Assembly (NCBI GenBank): GCA_003819975.1
Contig: RPPU01000243.1
Location: 1 to 6,875 of the forward strand
DNA from: Desulfobacteraceae bacterium
GTDB lineage: Bacteria; Desulfobacterota; DSM-4660; Desulfatiglandales; HGW-15
Reading direction: 5' to 3'
DNA: 6,875 bases
The notes under the pieces are model-generated. The model saw only the letters and a program-made list of their open reading frames with translations, had not been told where the DNA came from and searched no databases. Of the stretch, positions 1-5,992 are shown piece after piece. The number at the start of each line of letters is the position of its first letter. The first letter of the stretch is position 1. A program made the position numbers and the translations under genes.

Positions 1-2
1 CA

Positions 3-2630
3 CAATTGCGCCATACCCCCTTTAAGGCTTTAAAAGCCGATCTGATCGGTCGGGAGGTGGAACTATCCACGTTGCTGAGTGCTGCTCAAAATCTAAAAAA
101 CGGTGTGTCCGCGATCTATTCCATTTGCGGCGAAGCCGGCACCGGCAAAAGCCGGCTGACTTCCGAATTAAAAACCGCTTTGAATACCGAGCATTTCAAC
201 TGGATCGAGAGCCATGCCTATGCCTATTCCCAAAACATTTCCTTCGCGCCCTTAATCAATCTCATGAGCCGGGTTTTTCAAATTGAAGAAGGGGTCTCCC
301 AAAAGCAAACCCGGCACCATGTGGAAACCGGCATTAAAAACCTCCTGGGTGAAAATGGCGCACATGCCTATTATCTGGGCAGGCTTTATCCGGTCAGTGA
401 CGAGAAAAGCGAGATGGTCAATCCCGAACTGGGAAAATCGCGTTTAGTGGAGGCCTGTCAGGCGGTGCTTGTCGCTTTAGCCCGGGAAAAACCGTTGATC
501 CTTTGTTTTGAAGATTTGCATTGGGCGGATTCCTCTTTTGTGGAGCTTTTCCGTCTTTTGCTCTCTTCTTTTCCTTGTCCGGTTTTTTTCTTGTGCACGT
601 ATCGGCCTCCATTTTCGCTTTTCAACGGTTCCGGGCCGGGGAGAGCTGTTTCTAACTATCGGGAAATCCGGCTGGAGAGCCTGGCGGCACCCGATGCGGA
701 AAACATGGTGAAATCTCTTTTAAAAACCGAGACGATCCCGCCCGAACTGGAGCGCCTGATCCATGAAAAAGCCGGCGGCAATCCATTTTATCTGGAAGAA
801 GTCGTCAATGCCCTGATCGATACCGAAACATTAAAACGAAGAAACGGCAATTGGGAATTCAGATCGTCGCTTGACTTAATGAAGATTCCGACCAAAGTCC
901 ATGGAGTCATTTCCACCCGGCTGGATCATCTTGAAAAGCCGGCCAAACGCGTTTTGCAGGAAGCATCCGTTATCGGCAAGTCCTTTTCACGCCATACGTT
1001 GCAACAAATCACTCAAGTTCGAAACCCGATTGAGCCCTATCTGAGTGAACTCGAAAGGCTGGACTTGATCCGAACCTGCATTTCTCAACCCGGCCAGGCC
1101 GAATATACCTTTAAGCACTCCTTGATTCAAGACGTGGTGTACGACGGACTGCTAATCAGGGAGCGCCAGGAGATTCATGAAAAAATAGCTCAAGCTATTG
1201 AAAAAAATCATGCCGATCATCCGGGTGATTTTTATGAGACCCTGGCTTTTCATTTCAAAAAGGGTCTCTCGCAGCCCAAAGCGATCCATTATCTCGTGAA
1301 ATCAGGTGAAAAATGCCTGAACAAGTATGCGGTGGGAGAGTCCCATCAATATTTCGCGGAAGCATTCCGGTTGCTGAGTGAAAAGGGGTTGCAAACCCCG
1401 GGCGAAAAAAGAACGGTTATTGACTTGTTGTCCCAATGGGCGTTTGTCTTTCATTTCCGGGGAGATTTTAAAGGGCTCAAGGACTTGCTGAGTGCGCATG
1501 AACATTTGGCCCAGGATTTGGATGATCCGTCCCGGCTGGGCATGTTTTACATCTTATTCGGTTTAATCCAATATGAATCCGGGCTCATTCATGAATCTTA
1601 TCAATGGCTCTCCAAGGCGCTGGCGATCGGCGCAGAGATCCAGGATCAAAAAGTGATCGGTTATGCCTCTAGTTGGCTTTCCTGGACCTGTTCGGAGCTA
1701 TGCCGTTTCGATGAAGCGATTCAATGCGGAGAAAAGGCCATTCGCATCTTTCAGGAATCGGGGTCCGACCCCTTCCTATTATTTAATTCTTTGGCCGGCA
1801 TAGGCAAAGCCTATTGGTTCATGGGGGCCGGGCAAAAGACTTTGGAAATCGGCGCCGAACTACTGGCCTATGGCCAAAAGCATTCCAATTCCCGAAGCCT
1901 GGCCCTGGGGCATTTCACCAGCGGCTGCGGCCACCTGGTCAACGGCGATATTGCTCCGGGCACGCGGTCTTTTCAGGAGGCCATCGCCATTTCAGCCGAT
2001 CCCTGGTATTCCCAGTTCTCCAGAATGTTGCTCGGTTTTGCGTACCAATCCGGCGGTCATTTGGCCGAAGCGCAAAAGGCGCTGGAAGAAGTAATGCATT
2101 ACGGTCGGCAGTTTGACGCCGACATCATCAATACGCCAACGCGTGCTTTGATGGGCCTTGTCTCCATCGCAACCGGTTATCCGGGCCGGGGTTTAAAAAT
2201 GTTGCATTCGGCCCAGCAAGAGCATCGCGTAAAAGGCCGGAAATATGCCTTGGTAAATGTGGAGTATCTGATCGGCCGGCTCTTTTTGCTTATCCTTTCG
2301 GGAATTCCGGGAACACTCTCTTGGGTCAAGCGTCTCAAAATAAAAGTTCGAATCCTGCCGCTTTGTGCTTTAAGAGCCCGGGGATATTTTAAGCGTGCGG
2401 CCCGGTGGGCTGAAGAAATAGGCGCGCGAGGTATTGCGGGTCAAGCCTATTTGGACTTGGGGGTCTTGTATCTAAAAAAGGGGAACACATTGAGAGCCGG
2501 ACAATATTTTCGGCAAGCCCTTCCTATTTTTGAGGAGAATCATTCCAAAATCTATCTGAGCCAAGCTAAAAGGTTTCTTGAGCTTATTGATTCGACCAGC
2601 CTTAAAAAATCAGACATTGATTTGACATGA
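3..2630 (+). CDS. AAA ATPase with TPR-like repeats, signalling type (5' partial)
   Basis: This looks like the ATPase and helical-repeat part of a large signalling protein of the kind often joined to an N-terminal class III nucleotide cyclase or protein kinase domain. Numbering from the TTG at 6: LIGREVEL (13-20) is the usual entry to an AAA_16 domain, Walker A is GEAGTGKS (42-49), and Walker B is LILCFEDLHWAD (164-175). GGNPFYLEEVV (257-267) and the FKHSLIQDVVYDGLL segment (369-383) are typical of the domain's C-terminal part. From about 420 to 860 come TPR-like helical repeats; the clearest is near AYLDLGVLYLKKG close to the end. The frame is open through the left edge and the TTG has no visible ribosome site, so the true start lies upstream and an N-terminal domain is probably missing. 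The C-terminal block resembles cyclase-ATPase-TPR proteins I recall from deltaproteobacteria. The protein is probably cytoplasmic. Its ligand and output cannot be read here. Confidence 0.85.
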   Translation, partial: QLRHTPFKALKADLIGREVELSTLLSAAQNLKNGVSAIYSICGEAGTGKSRLTSELKTALNTEHFNWIESHAYAYSQNISFAPLINLMSRVFQIEEGVSQKQTRHHVETGIKNLLGENGAHAYYLGRLYPVSDEKSEMVNPELGKSRLVEACQAVLVALAREKPLILCFEDLHWADSSFVELFRLLLSSFPCPVFFLCTYRPPFSLFNGSGPGRAVSNYREIRLESLAAPDAENMVKSLLKTETIPPELERLIHEKAGGNPFYLEEVVNALIDTETLKRRNGNWEFRSSLDLMKIPTKVHGVISTRLDHLEKPAKRVLQEASVIGKSFSRHTLQQITQVRNPIEPYLSELERLDLIRTCISQPGQAEYTFKHSLIQDVVYDGLLIRERQEIHEKIAQAIEKNHADHPGDFYETLAFHFKKGLSQPKAIHYLVKSGEKCLNKYAVGESHQYFAEAFRLLSEKGLQTPGEKRTVIDLLSQWAFVFHFRGDFKGLKDLLSAHEHLAQDLDDPSRLGMFYILFGLIQYESGLIHESYQWLSKALAIGAEIQDQKVIGYASSWLSWTCSELCRFDEAIQCGEKAIRIFQESGSDPFLLFNSLAGIGKAYWFMGAGQKTLEIGAELLAYGQKHSNSRSLALGHFTSGCGHLVNGDIAPGTRSFQEAIAISADPWYSQFSRMLLGFAYQSGGHLAEAQKALEEVMHYGRQFDADIINTPTRALMGLVSIATGYPGRGLKMLHSAQQEHRVKGRKYALVNVEYLIGRLFLLILSGIPGTLSWVKRLKIKVRILPLCALRARGYFKRAARWAEEIGARGIAGQAYLDLGVLYLKKGNTLRAGQYFRQALPIFEENHSKIYLSQAKRFLELIDSTSLKKSDIDLT

Positions 2631-2659
2631 AATTTCAATCAAGCAATCGCTCTTTTTTT
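2617..2659 (+). terminator. weak candidate terminator of the ATPase gene
   Basis: A 6-bp inverted repeat (TTGATT at 2617-2622, AATCAA at 2637-2642) overlaps the stop codon. A run of seven T follows at 2653-2659. The stem is AT-rich, the loop is 14 bases, and ten bases separate the stem from the T run. This is far from ideal, and no better candidate for the ATPase mRNA is visible before the convergent tRNA unit. Confidence 0.2.
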
Positions 2660-2732
2660 GACGACAATCCGGAGAACCTAAGAAGTCTTAAATGCGTGGT
2701 TCAAGGTTAAAAAGAGGTTGGCGCTAAAATAA

Positions 2733-2762
2733 AAAGAGTTAACCGCGATTGGTTAACTCTTT
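2733..2762 (-). terminator. intrinsic terminator of the tRNA-Gly/tRNA-Cys unit
   Basis: A perfect 12-bp stem (2733-2744 with 2751-2762) encloses a 6-base loop. Read on the minus strand the stem ends in TTT and runs into TTTTATTTTA, a U-rich tract. It lies 8 bases beyond the CCA end of tRNA-Cys. On the plus strand no U tract follows the stem, so it acts mainly as the minus-strand stop for the tRNA transcript. Confidence 0.85.
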
Positions 2763-2770
2763 GAATGTCC

Positions 2771-2845
2771 TGGAGGCGGCATCCGGATTTGAACCGGAGA
2801 ATAACGGTTTTGCAGACCGCTGCCTTACCACTTGGCTATGCCGCC
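2771..2845 (-). tRNA. tRNA-Cys (anticodon GCA)
   Basis: On the minus strand the gene begins GGCGGCATAGCC and folds as a full cloverleaf. The acceptor GGCGGCA pairs with TGCCGCC. The anticodon loop is CTGCAAA, giving anticodon GCA. The T arm carries GGTTCAAATCC. The discriminator base is U, as expected for tRNA-Cys, and the CCA end is encoded. Length is 75 bases. It lies 23 bases downstream of tRNA-Gly and shares its promoter and terminator. Confidence 0.97.
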
Positions 2846-2868
2846 TAACAATAACCCGGAAATAAAAA

Positions 2869-2944
2869 TGGAGCGGGAAACGGGACTTGAACCCGCGACA
2901 ACCACGTTGGCAACGTGGCGCTCTACCAACTGAGCTATTCCCGC
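2869..2944 (-). tRNA. tRNA-Gly (anticodon GCC)
   Basis: On the minus strand the gene begins GCGGGAATAGCTCAG and folds as a cloverleaf. The acceptor GCGGGAA pairs with TTCCCGC. The anticodon stem-loop is CCACG-TTGCCAA-CGTGG, giving anticodon GCC. The T arm contains GGTTCAAGTCC. The discriminator is U and CCA is encoded, for 76 bases in total. It is the first gene of a two-tRNA transcript ending with tRNA-Cys. Confidence 0.97.
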
Positions 2945-2959
2945 CCACGGAAGTCACCC

Positions 2960-2987
2960 ATCATATATTTTTCCGCTTTTTTGTCAA
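2960..2987 (-). promoter_or_regulatory. sigma70-type promoter of the tRNA unit
   Basis: On the minus strand a perfect -35 box TTGACA (2982-2987) and a -10 box TATGAT (2960-2965) are separated by 16 bases. The expected transcription start is near 2953, about nine bases before the mature 5' end of tRNA-Gly. A near-consensus promoter fits a stable-RNA unit. Confidence 0.75.
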
Positions 2988-3007
2988 TATAAAATCAATA
3001 AAGAGTT

Positions 3008-3036
3008 TTGATTTTTTACCTGATTGTGGGAATATA
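3008..3036 (+). promoter_or_regulatory. candidate promoter of the 52-residue membrane protein
   Basis: A TTGATT box (3008-3013) and an AATATA box (3031-3036) are 17 bases apart, in an AT-rich stretch divergent from the tRNA promoter. This would give a leader of about 65 bases before the ATG at 3110. AT-rich sequence yields chance matches easily, so this is tentative. Confidence 0.35.
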
Positions 3037-3109
3037 GACCTGGTATTTTACTTTGAATATTGGTCTATATCATTCATTTTTAATCTATATTTATTTAAAG
3101 GATGATAAA

Positions 3110-3268
3110 ATGCCTACTCTGCTGGCAATGGTCGCGGCCTCAACCGGGTCTTATGTTTTTCATAAAATCCATTTGCCCATTATTATGCAGGCCTTGTTGG
3201 ACCTGGTGGTTTGGTTGGTCTTATTCATCATGATAAAACGGCTTTTAATCAATCTTAGGCCTAAATAA
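3110..3268 (+). CDS. small membrane protein, 52 residues, unknown function
   Basis: The ATG at 3110 is preceded by AAAGGA (3097-3102) seven bases upstream, a good ribosome site. An in-frame TTG at 3053 would add 19 residues but lacks such a site. The product starts MPTLLAMVAASTG. Roughly residues 24-46 form one hydrophobic helix (IIMQALLDLVVWLVLFIMI), followed by a basic tail (KRLLINLRPK), so a single-pass inner-membrane protein with the positive end in the cytoplasm is likely. I do not recognise the family. It stands alone between the divergent tRNA unit and a gap rich in hairpins. Being short, it could still be a chance reading frame, but ribosome site, hydrophobic segment and charged end together favour a real gene. 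Confidence 0.55.
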   Translation: MPTLLAMVAASTGSYVFHKIHLPIIMQALLDLVVWLVLFIMIKRLLINLRPK

Positions 3269-3276
3269 ATATCTAA

Positions 3277-3305
3277 ATGTTTTTTCGATAGGATCGAAAA
3301 AACAT
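3277..3305. repeat. perfect 13-bp inverted repeat, 3-base loop
   Basis: ATGTTTTTTCGAT (3277-3289) is exactly mirrored by ATCGAAAAAACAT (3293-3305) around AGG. It begins nine bases after the stop codon of the small membrane protein. It has no separate U tract. It could be a 3'-end stabiliser or an atypical terminator, and the perfection of the stem makes chance unlikely. Confidence 0.6.
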
Positions 3306-3307
3306 GA

Positions 3308-3329
3308 ATTCCGGCAAGGTCGCCGGAAT
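3308..3329. repeat. 8-bp GC-rich inverted repeat
   Basis: ATTCCGGC (3308-3315) pairs with GCCGGAAT (3322-3329) around a 6-base loop. It follows the 13-bp hairpin after only two bases, so the two may form stacked stem-loops in one transcript. No T run follows, so it is not a standard terminator. Confidence 0.45.
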
Positions 3330-3373
3330 AAGCCCGTAAAACGGCAAGTCGGTTCATTATTCGTTTTTCACTT

Positions 3374-3393
3374 ATCGACAACATTTTGTCGAT
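3374..3393. repeat. 8-bp inverted repeat with CATT loop
   Basis: ATCGACAA (3374-3381) is mirrored by TTGTCGAT (3386-3393) around CATT. It lies 48 bases before the acetyltransferase start. It could be an operator or a 5'-leader hairpin for that operon; nothing in the sequence decides between them. Confidence 0.4.
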
Positions 3394-3440
3394 GTTGTGG
3401 AACTAAGCGCCTAATAGGATTTTGAGTTGAGGAGCCCTGT

Positions 3441-3980
3441 ATGTTCCAAATTCAAATTGAACCGGATTTATACTTGGAGTTACTGCACCCCAGGCATAAC
3501 CAAGAGCTTTTTAATTTAGTCGATGAAAGCCGGGGCCATCTCCGGGAATGGCTGCCTTGGGTGGACAGCACTAAGGGGGTTGAGGATACGAATAAATTCA
3601 TTTTTATGACCATGCAGCAATATGCCGAGGATTTGGGTTTTCAGGCCTGTATTATATCGCAGAACCGGATTGCAGGCGTGATCGGTTATCATGCCATCAT
3701 CAAAGCTCATCGCCTCGGCAGCATCGGTTATTGGTTGGGAAAGGAATTTTGGGGCCAGGGTTTGATGACCAAAGCCGCGCACCGAGTTGTTGCGGAGGGT
3801 TTTAAAAATTTAGATTTGAACCGGATCGAAATCCGCTGCGCGACCGGCAACAAGCGCAGTCGGTCCGTGGCTGAACGCCTGGGTTTTAAGCTGGAAGGGG
3901 TGTTGCGTCAACCTGAATGGTTGTACGACCATTTCGTCGATCATGCGGTCTATGCCATGCTGCAAGAGGAATATGTTTGA
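3441..3980 (+). CDS. GNAT acetyltransferase, RimJ/RimL type
   Basis: This 179-residue protein is a full-length GNAT-fold N-acetyltransferase of the RimJ/RimL group, which transfers acetyl from acetyl-CoA to an amino group, classically the N-terminus of a ribosomal protein. Family marks: REWLPWVD (35-42), the acetyl-CoA loop in IGYWLGKEFWGQGLMTKA (95-112), with GQG playing the usual RxxGxG role, and LNRIEIRCATGN-RS (126-141). The C-terminal block is ERLGFKLEGVLR followed by WLYDHFVDHAVYAM. The ATG at 3441 has AGGAG (3430-3434) six bases upstream. The next gene follows after 14 bases, so the two form an operon. The substrate is unknown; a ribosomal protein, another protein or a small amine are all possible. 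The overall pattern is also close to Bacillus YdaF-like enzymes. Confidence 0.92.
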   Translation: MFQIQIEPDLYLELLHPRHNQELFNLVDESRGHLREWLPWVDSTKGVEDTNKFIFMTMQQYAEDLGFQACIISQNRIAGVIGYHAIIKAHRLGSIGYWLGKEFWGQGLMTKAAHRVVAEGFKNLDLNRIEIRCATGNKRSRSVAERLGFKLEGVLRQPEWLYDHFVDHAVYAMLQEEYV

Positions 3981-3994
3981 AAGGAAAGAACTGA

Positions 3995-4807
3995 ATGGAT
4001 TACGTAGAAGAAAATAAGGCAGCCTGGGAAGAGGCTTTTGATATCCATCAAAAAGGCTGGAAATACGATGTAGCCGATAAACTGATGGAGAAGGGTTATT
4101 TGTTTTTGGAAGAAGCAACTGTGGCCGAATTACAGGCCATAGGCTTGGCGGGTAAAACCGTGGCTCAGTTTTGCTGCAACAACGGCCGGGAGCTGTTGTC
4201 GCTCATCAAAATGGGCGCCAAAGCCGGGGTTGGATTTGATTTGGCCGAAAATTTCGTTCAGGAAGCGCGCCGCATAGCGGCCAAGGTGAATTTTCCCTGC
4301 GAATTCACGGTTACGGATATTCTTCAAATCGATGCTCGTTATGCCGGACAATTCGACCTTCTCTTGGTTTCCATCGGCGCTTTATGCTGGTTCGAAGATC
4401 TCAATCGATTTTTTGAAAAAGCCGCCCTGGTGCTCAAGGAAAATGGGATCATCGTGATTCATGAAATTCATCCTTTTACCAATTTGCTGGCTGCTCCGGG
4501 CGAAGAAGCGTTTGAGCCGGAGAGTCCTGAAAAGTTTGCTTATTCTTATTTCCGCAAAGAGCCCATGATCGACACAAAAGGCATCGATTACATCGGCAAC
4601 ACGCAATATTCGTCCAAACCGTTTTATACATTTCTTTACACTTTTTCCGATCTTTACAATGCTCTGAACCGTAACGGCATTTCCGTTCTGAAACTGACCG
4701 AATCCAACCACGATGTTTCCGGTATGTTCGGGCTTTTGGACGGGCAGAAAGTCCCTTTGTCCTTTATTTTGATCGGGAGCAAAAATAAGTCCCTTGGGTG
4801 TTTTTGA
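3995..4807 (+). CDS. class I SAM-dependent methyltransferase
   Basis: This 270-residue enzyme has the layout of a Rossmann-fold methyltransferase using S-adenosylmethionine. Motif I is VAQFCCNNGRELL (56-68), where the usual GxGxG is replaced by CNNG. The acidic residue at the end of strand 2 is D82 in GVGFDLAE. Motif II holds TVTDI with D108. FDLLLVSIGALCWFEDL (120-136) is the motif IV region, followed by LVLKENGIIVIHEIHP. I recall the QFCCNNGRELL form as a trait of a subfamily also seen in Firmicutes, so it is probably not a defect. AAGGA (3981-3985) lies nine bases before the ATG. The gene starts 14 bases after the acetyltransferase stop and should be co-transcribed with it. It has no substrate-defining domain, so the methyl acceptor is unknown. 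It is probably cytoplasmic. Confidence 0.88.
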   Translation: MDYVEENKAAWEEAFDIHQKGWKYDVADKLMEKGYLFLEEATVAELQAIGLAGKTVAQFCCNNGRELLSLIKMGAKAGVGFDLAENFVQEARRIAAKVNFPCEFTVTDILQIDARYAGQFDLLLVSIGALCWFEDLNRFFEKAALVLKENGIIVIHEIHPFTNLLAAPGEEAFEPESPEKFAYSYFRKEPMIDTKGIDYIGNTQYSSKPFYTFLYTFSDLYNALNRNGISVLKLTESNHDVSGMFGLLDGQKVPLSFILIGSKNKSLGCF

Positions 4808-4829
4808 TAACCTCAACGTTGCATATTTT

Positions 4830-4884
4830 TTGTTAGTCGCAGGCTTTAGCCTGCGGATAACGCAGCCTAAAGGTACGCCTACAA
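4830..4884. repeat. REP-like double palindrome
   Basis: Two inverted half-units are joined by GATAA. The left half contains a 7-bp hairpin, CGCAGGC-TTTA-GCCTGCG (4838-4855). The right half (about 4861-4884) reads inverted as TTGTAGGCGTACCTTTAGGC followed by TGCG, an imperfect copy of the left half, and both ends carry TTGT/ACAA. This design is typical of dispersed REP or MITE-like palindromes. It lies just after the methyltransferase and may also serve as its transcript end. Confidence 0.6.
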
Positions 4885-4908
4885 CGGTTATGGAACACAC
4901 ATATCAAA

Positions 4909-5751
4909 TTGAACCGACAGAATAAAATAATCCATAAGATTACGGTGCTGCTTTTCAGTACTGTGCTTATATCGTTGTGGTTTGTTTTTCTATTGATCTT
5001 TTTTTGGGCGATCTGTTTCCATTGGTATTGTTTCGGCATGCTCTTGCTGCTTGCAGTCGTCGCTTTATTACCTTTCAAAATCAGAAAACAACTTTATATC
5101 AAACCGCGGCTGATCCTTTTGGGTATAATGATATTTCTATCCGTATCCCTTTTCGAGATTGCCGTAAACGAGCTGAATAACCGCATTGCTCAATTAGCCG
5201 CCAAACCCAGAAATCAAGATTCTTTAGCGGACTTTTTCCTCCGCGACAAAATCGGTATCTATGGATTGAATGTGATTATAGGTGCCGTTGCCTATCCTTT
5301 GTATCCGGAAGCGGCGCGGGAAACGCTTTTTATGATTTTCAAGAAGCCGAACGGCATAAGGATTTTTGAATCCGACTTTGCTTTGGGTTCTGTAAAAATT
5401 CGCAAAGTGTTGGAAAGTTTTCGCGAGAATTTAGAAACCCATCCTGGGGATAAGGCGGAATTTAAAAAACAAGTTTTTTGGCCGCTTTCGGATTATGCTT
5501 TCGGGAATGAAGAATCCCGGTATGCTTTAGCCCTGAATCCGGTTGATGTCTCGATCCTTGCTATAAAGCGAAATTCAAGGTGGGACATGGAAGTTCATTT
5601 GCAAGTCCGGTGTGCATATCCGCGGAACAGTTATGTGACCTTAATGACAAAGCCTGAATTGAAGATGGAGGAAGGGCTTTTTTGGATTTTGCAGCAGGCA
5701 GGCTGGTTGCACCCCTACTTGGCGGAATATCATTTTCATTTGAAAGAATAG
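4909..5751 (+). CDS. membrane protein with three N-terminal helices, unknown family
   Basis: I do not recognise this protein (280 residues from the TTG at 4909). Three hydrophobic helices are clear at about 11-37, 40-56 and 67-86. Residues from about 90 onward form a mostly soluble domain with a semi-hydrophobic patch near GIYGLNVIIGAVAYPLYP (116-133). The C-terminus, ending LHPYLAEYHFHLKE, is rich in aromatic residues. The start is uncertain: no in-frame ATG lies upstream before the stop at 4858, no good ribosome site precedes the TTG, and the first in-frame ATG is at residue 44, inside the second helix. The TTG is preferred because it keeps the whole first helix. The upstream region is taken up by the palindromic repeat, so that insertion may have displaced the original start. 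It appears to be a single-gene unit, convergent with the zinc-ribbon gene. Confidence 0.75.
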   Translation: MNRQNKIIHKITVLLFSTVLISLWFVFLLIFFWAICFHWYCFGMLLLLAVVALLPFKIRKQLYIKPRLILLGIMIFLSVSLFEIAVNELNNRIAQLAAKPRNQDSLADFFLRDKIGIYGLNVIIGAVAYPLYPEAARETLFMIFKKPNGIRIFESDFALGSVKIRKVLESFRENLETHPGDKAEFKKQVFWPLSDYAFGNEESRYALALNPVDVSILAIKRNSRWDMEVHLQVRCAYPRNSYVTLMTKPELKMEEGLFWILQQAGWLHPYLAEYHFHLKE

Positions 5752-5820
5752 GAAAAAGAGCATGAGACCGGGGGTTAATTGGGTTTTTTAAAATCAATCG
5801 CAAATTCCAACTGCGTTTGG

Positions 5821-5849
5821 GTAGGGGCAGGTTTTAAACCTGCCCTTAC
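5821..5849. repeat. REP-like palindrome between convergent genes
   Basis: The repeat reads GTAGGGGCAGGTTT then TAAACCTGCCCTTAC: a 14-bp stem with one mismatch, almost without a loop. It has the same general form as the 4830-4884 element (GTAGG... GCAGG core, mirrored ...CCTGC...CTAC) but a different sequence. It lies midway between two convergent stop codons (5751 and 5868), with TTTT just after it on the plus strand. It could therefore stop transcripts from both sides. Confidence 0.6.
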
Positions 5850-5867
5850 TTTTAGGATCGGATGCAG

Positions 5868-5992
5868 TTATTTTATGTCAACCGGAGTAGAGCCGGTCGG
5901 CCGGGTTTCAACGACTTCCACCGGAACCGGCAAAGCGCCGGCCCTAAGCGCAATGGCCAAATTTTTGGCTTCTTCATCCGGAGGGAATTTTT
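5868..5992 (-). pseudogene. out-of-frame C-terminal piece of the SecD-like gene
   Basis: On the minus strand, in the frame next to that of the zinc-ribbon/SecD-like gene, the sequence reads FPPDEEAKNLAIALRAGALP followed by VPVEVVETRPTGSTPVDIK and a stop at 5868-5870. This closely matches the conserved SecD stretch EEAKDLAIVLRAGALPAPV. There is no start codon or ribosome site, so it is the displaced end of that gene. Removing one A from the AAAAA run (TTTTT at 5988-5992 on the plus strand) joins the frames and gives a 286-residue protein ending ETKFPPDEEAKNLA and onward. The break may be a true mutation or a one-base assembly error in the homopolymer. Unlike SecD, the piece stops before the transmembrane channel region. 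Confidence 0.7.

Noticed and set aside
1814..2116. Plus-strand reading frames of 74-100 codons within the ATPase gene
   Set aside because: They lie wholly inside a well-supported coding region in other frames, and their arginine/proline-rich products look like typical frame shadows.
2739..2957. A minus-strand frame covering both tRNA genes
   Set aside because: Both tRNAs fold with conserved arms, so the frame is an artefact of RNA gene sequence.
3386..3417. TTGTCG and TAATAG boxes as a promoter of the acetyltransferase operon
   Set aside because: The spacing is 20 bases and the -35 match is poor, so a promoter here is not supported.
4788..4806. CCCTTGGG followed by TTTTT as a terminator of the methyltransferase
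   Set aside because: The stem is only 3 bp with a 2-base loop and lies inside the coding end, so it cannot act as a stable terminator.
4814..4821. Palindrome CAACGTTG after the methyltransferase
   Set aside because: An 8-base perfect palindrome is common by chance, and it cannot form a stable hairpin because it has no loop.
4382..4900. A 172-codon minus-strand frame opposite the methyltransferase
   Set aside because: It is antisense to a strongly motif-supported enzyme, has no recognisable domain, and runs into the palindromic repeat.
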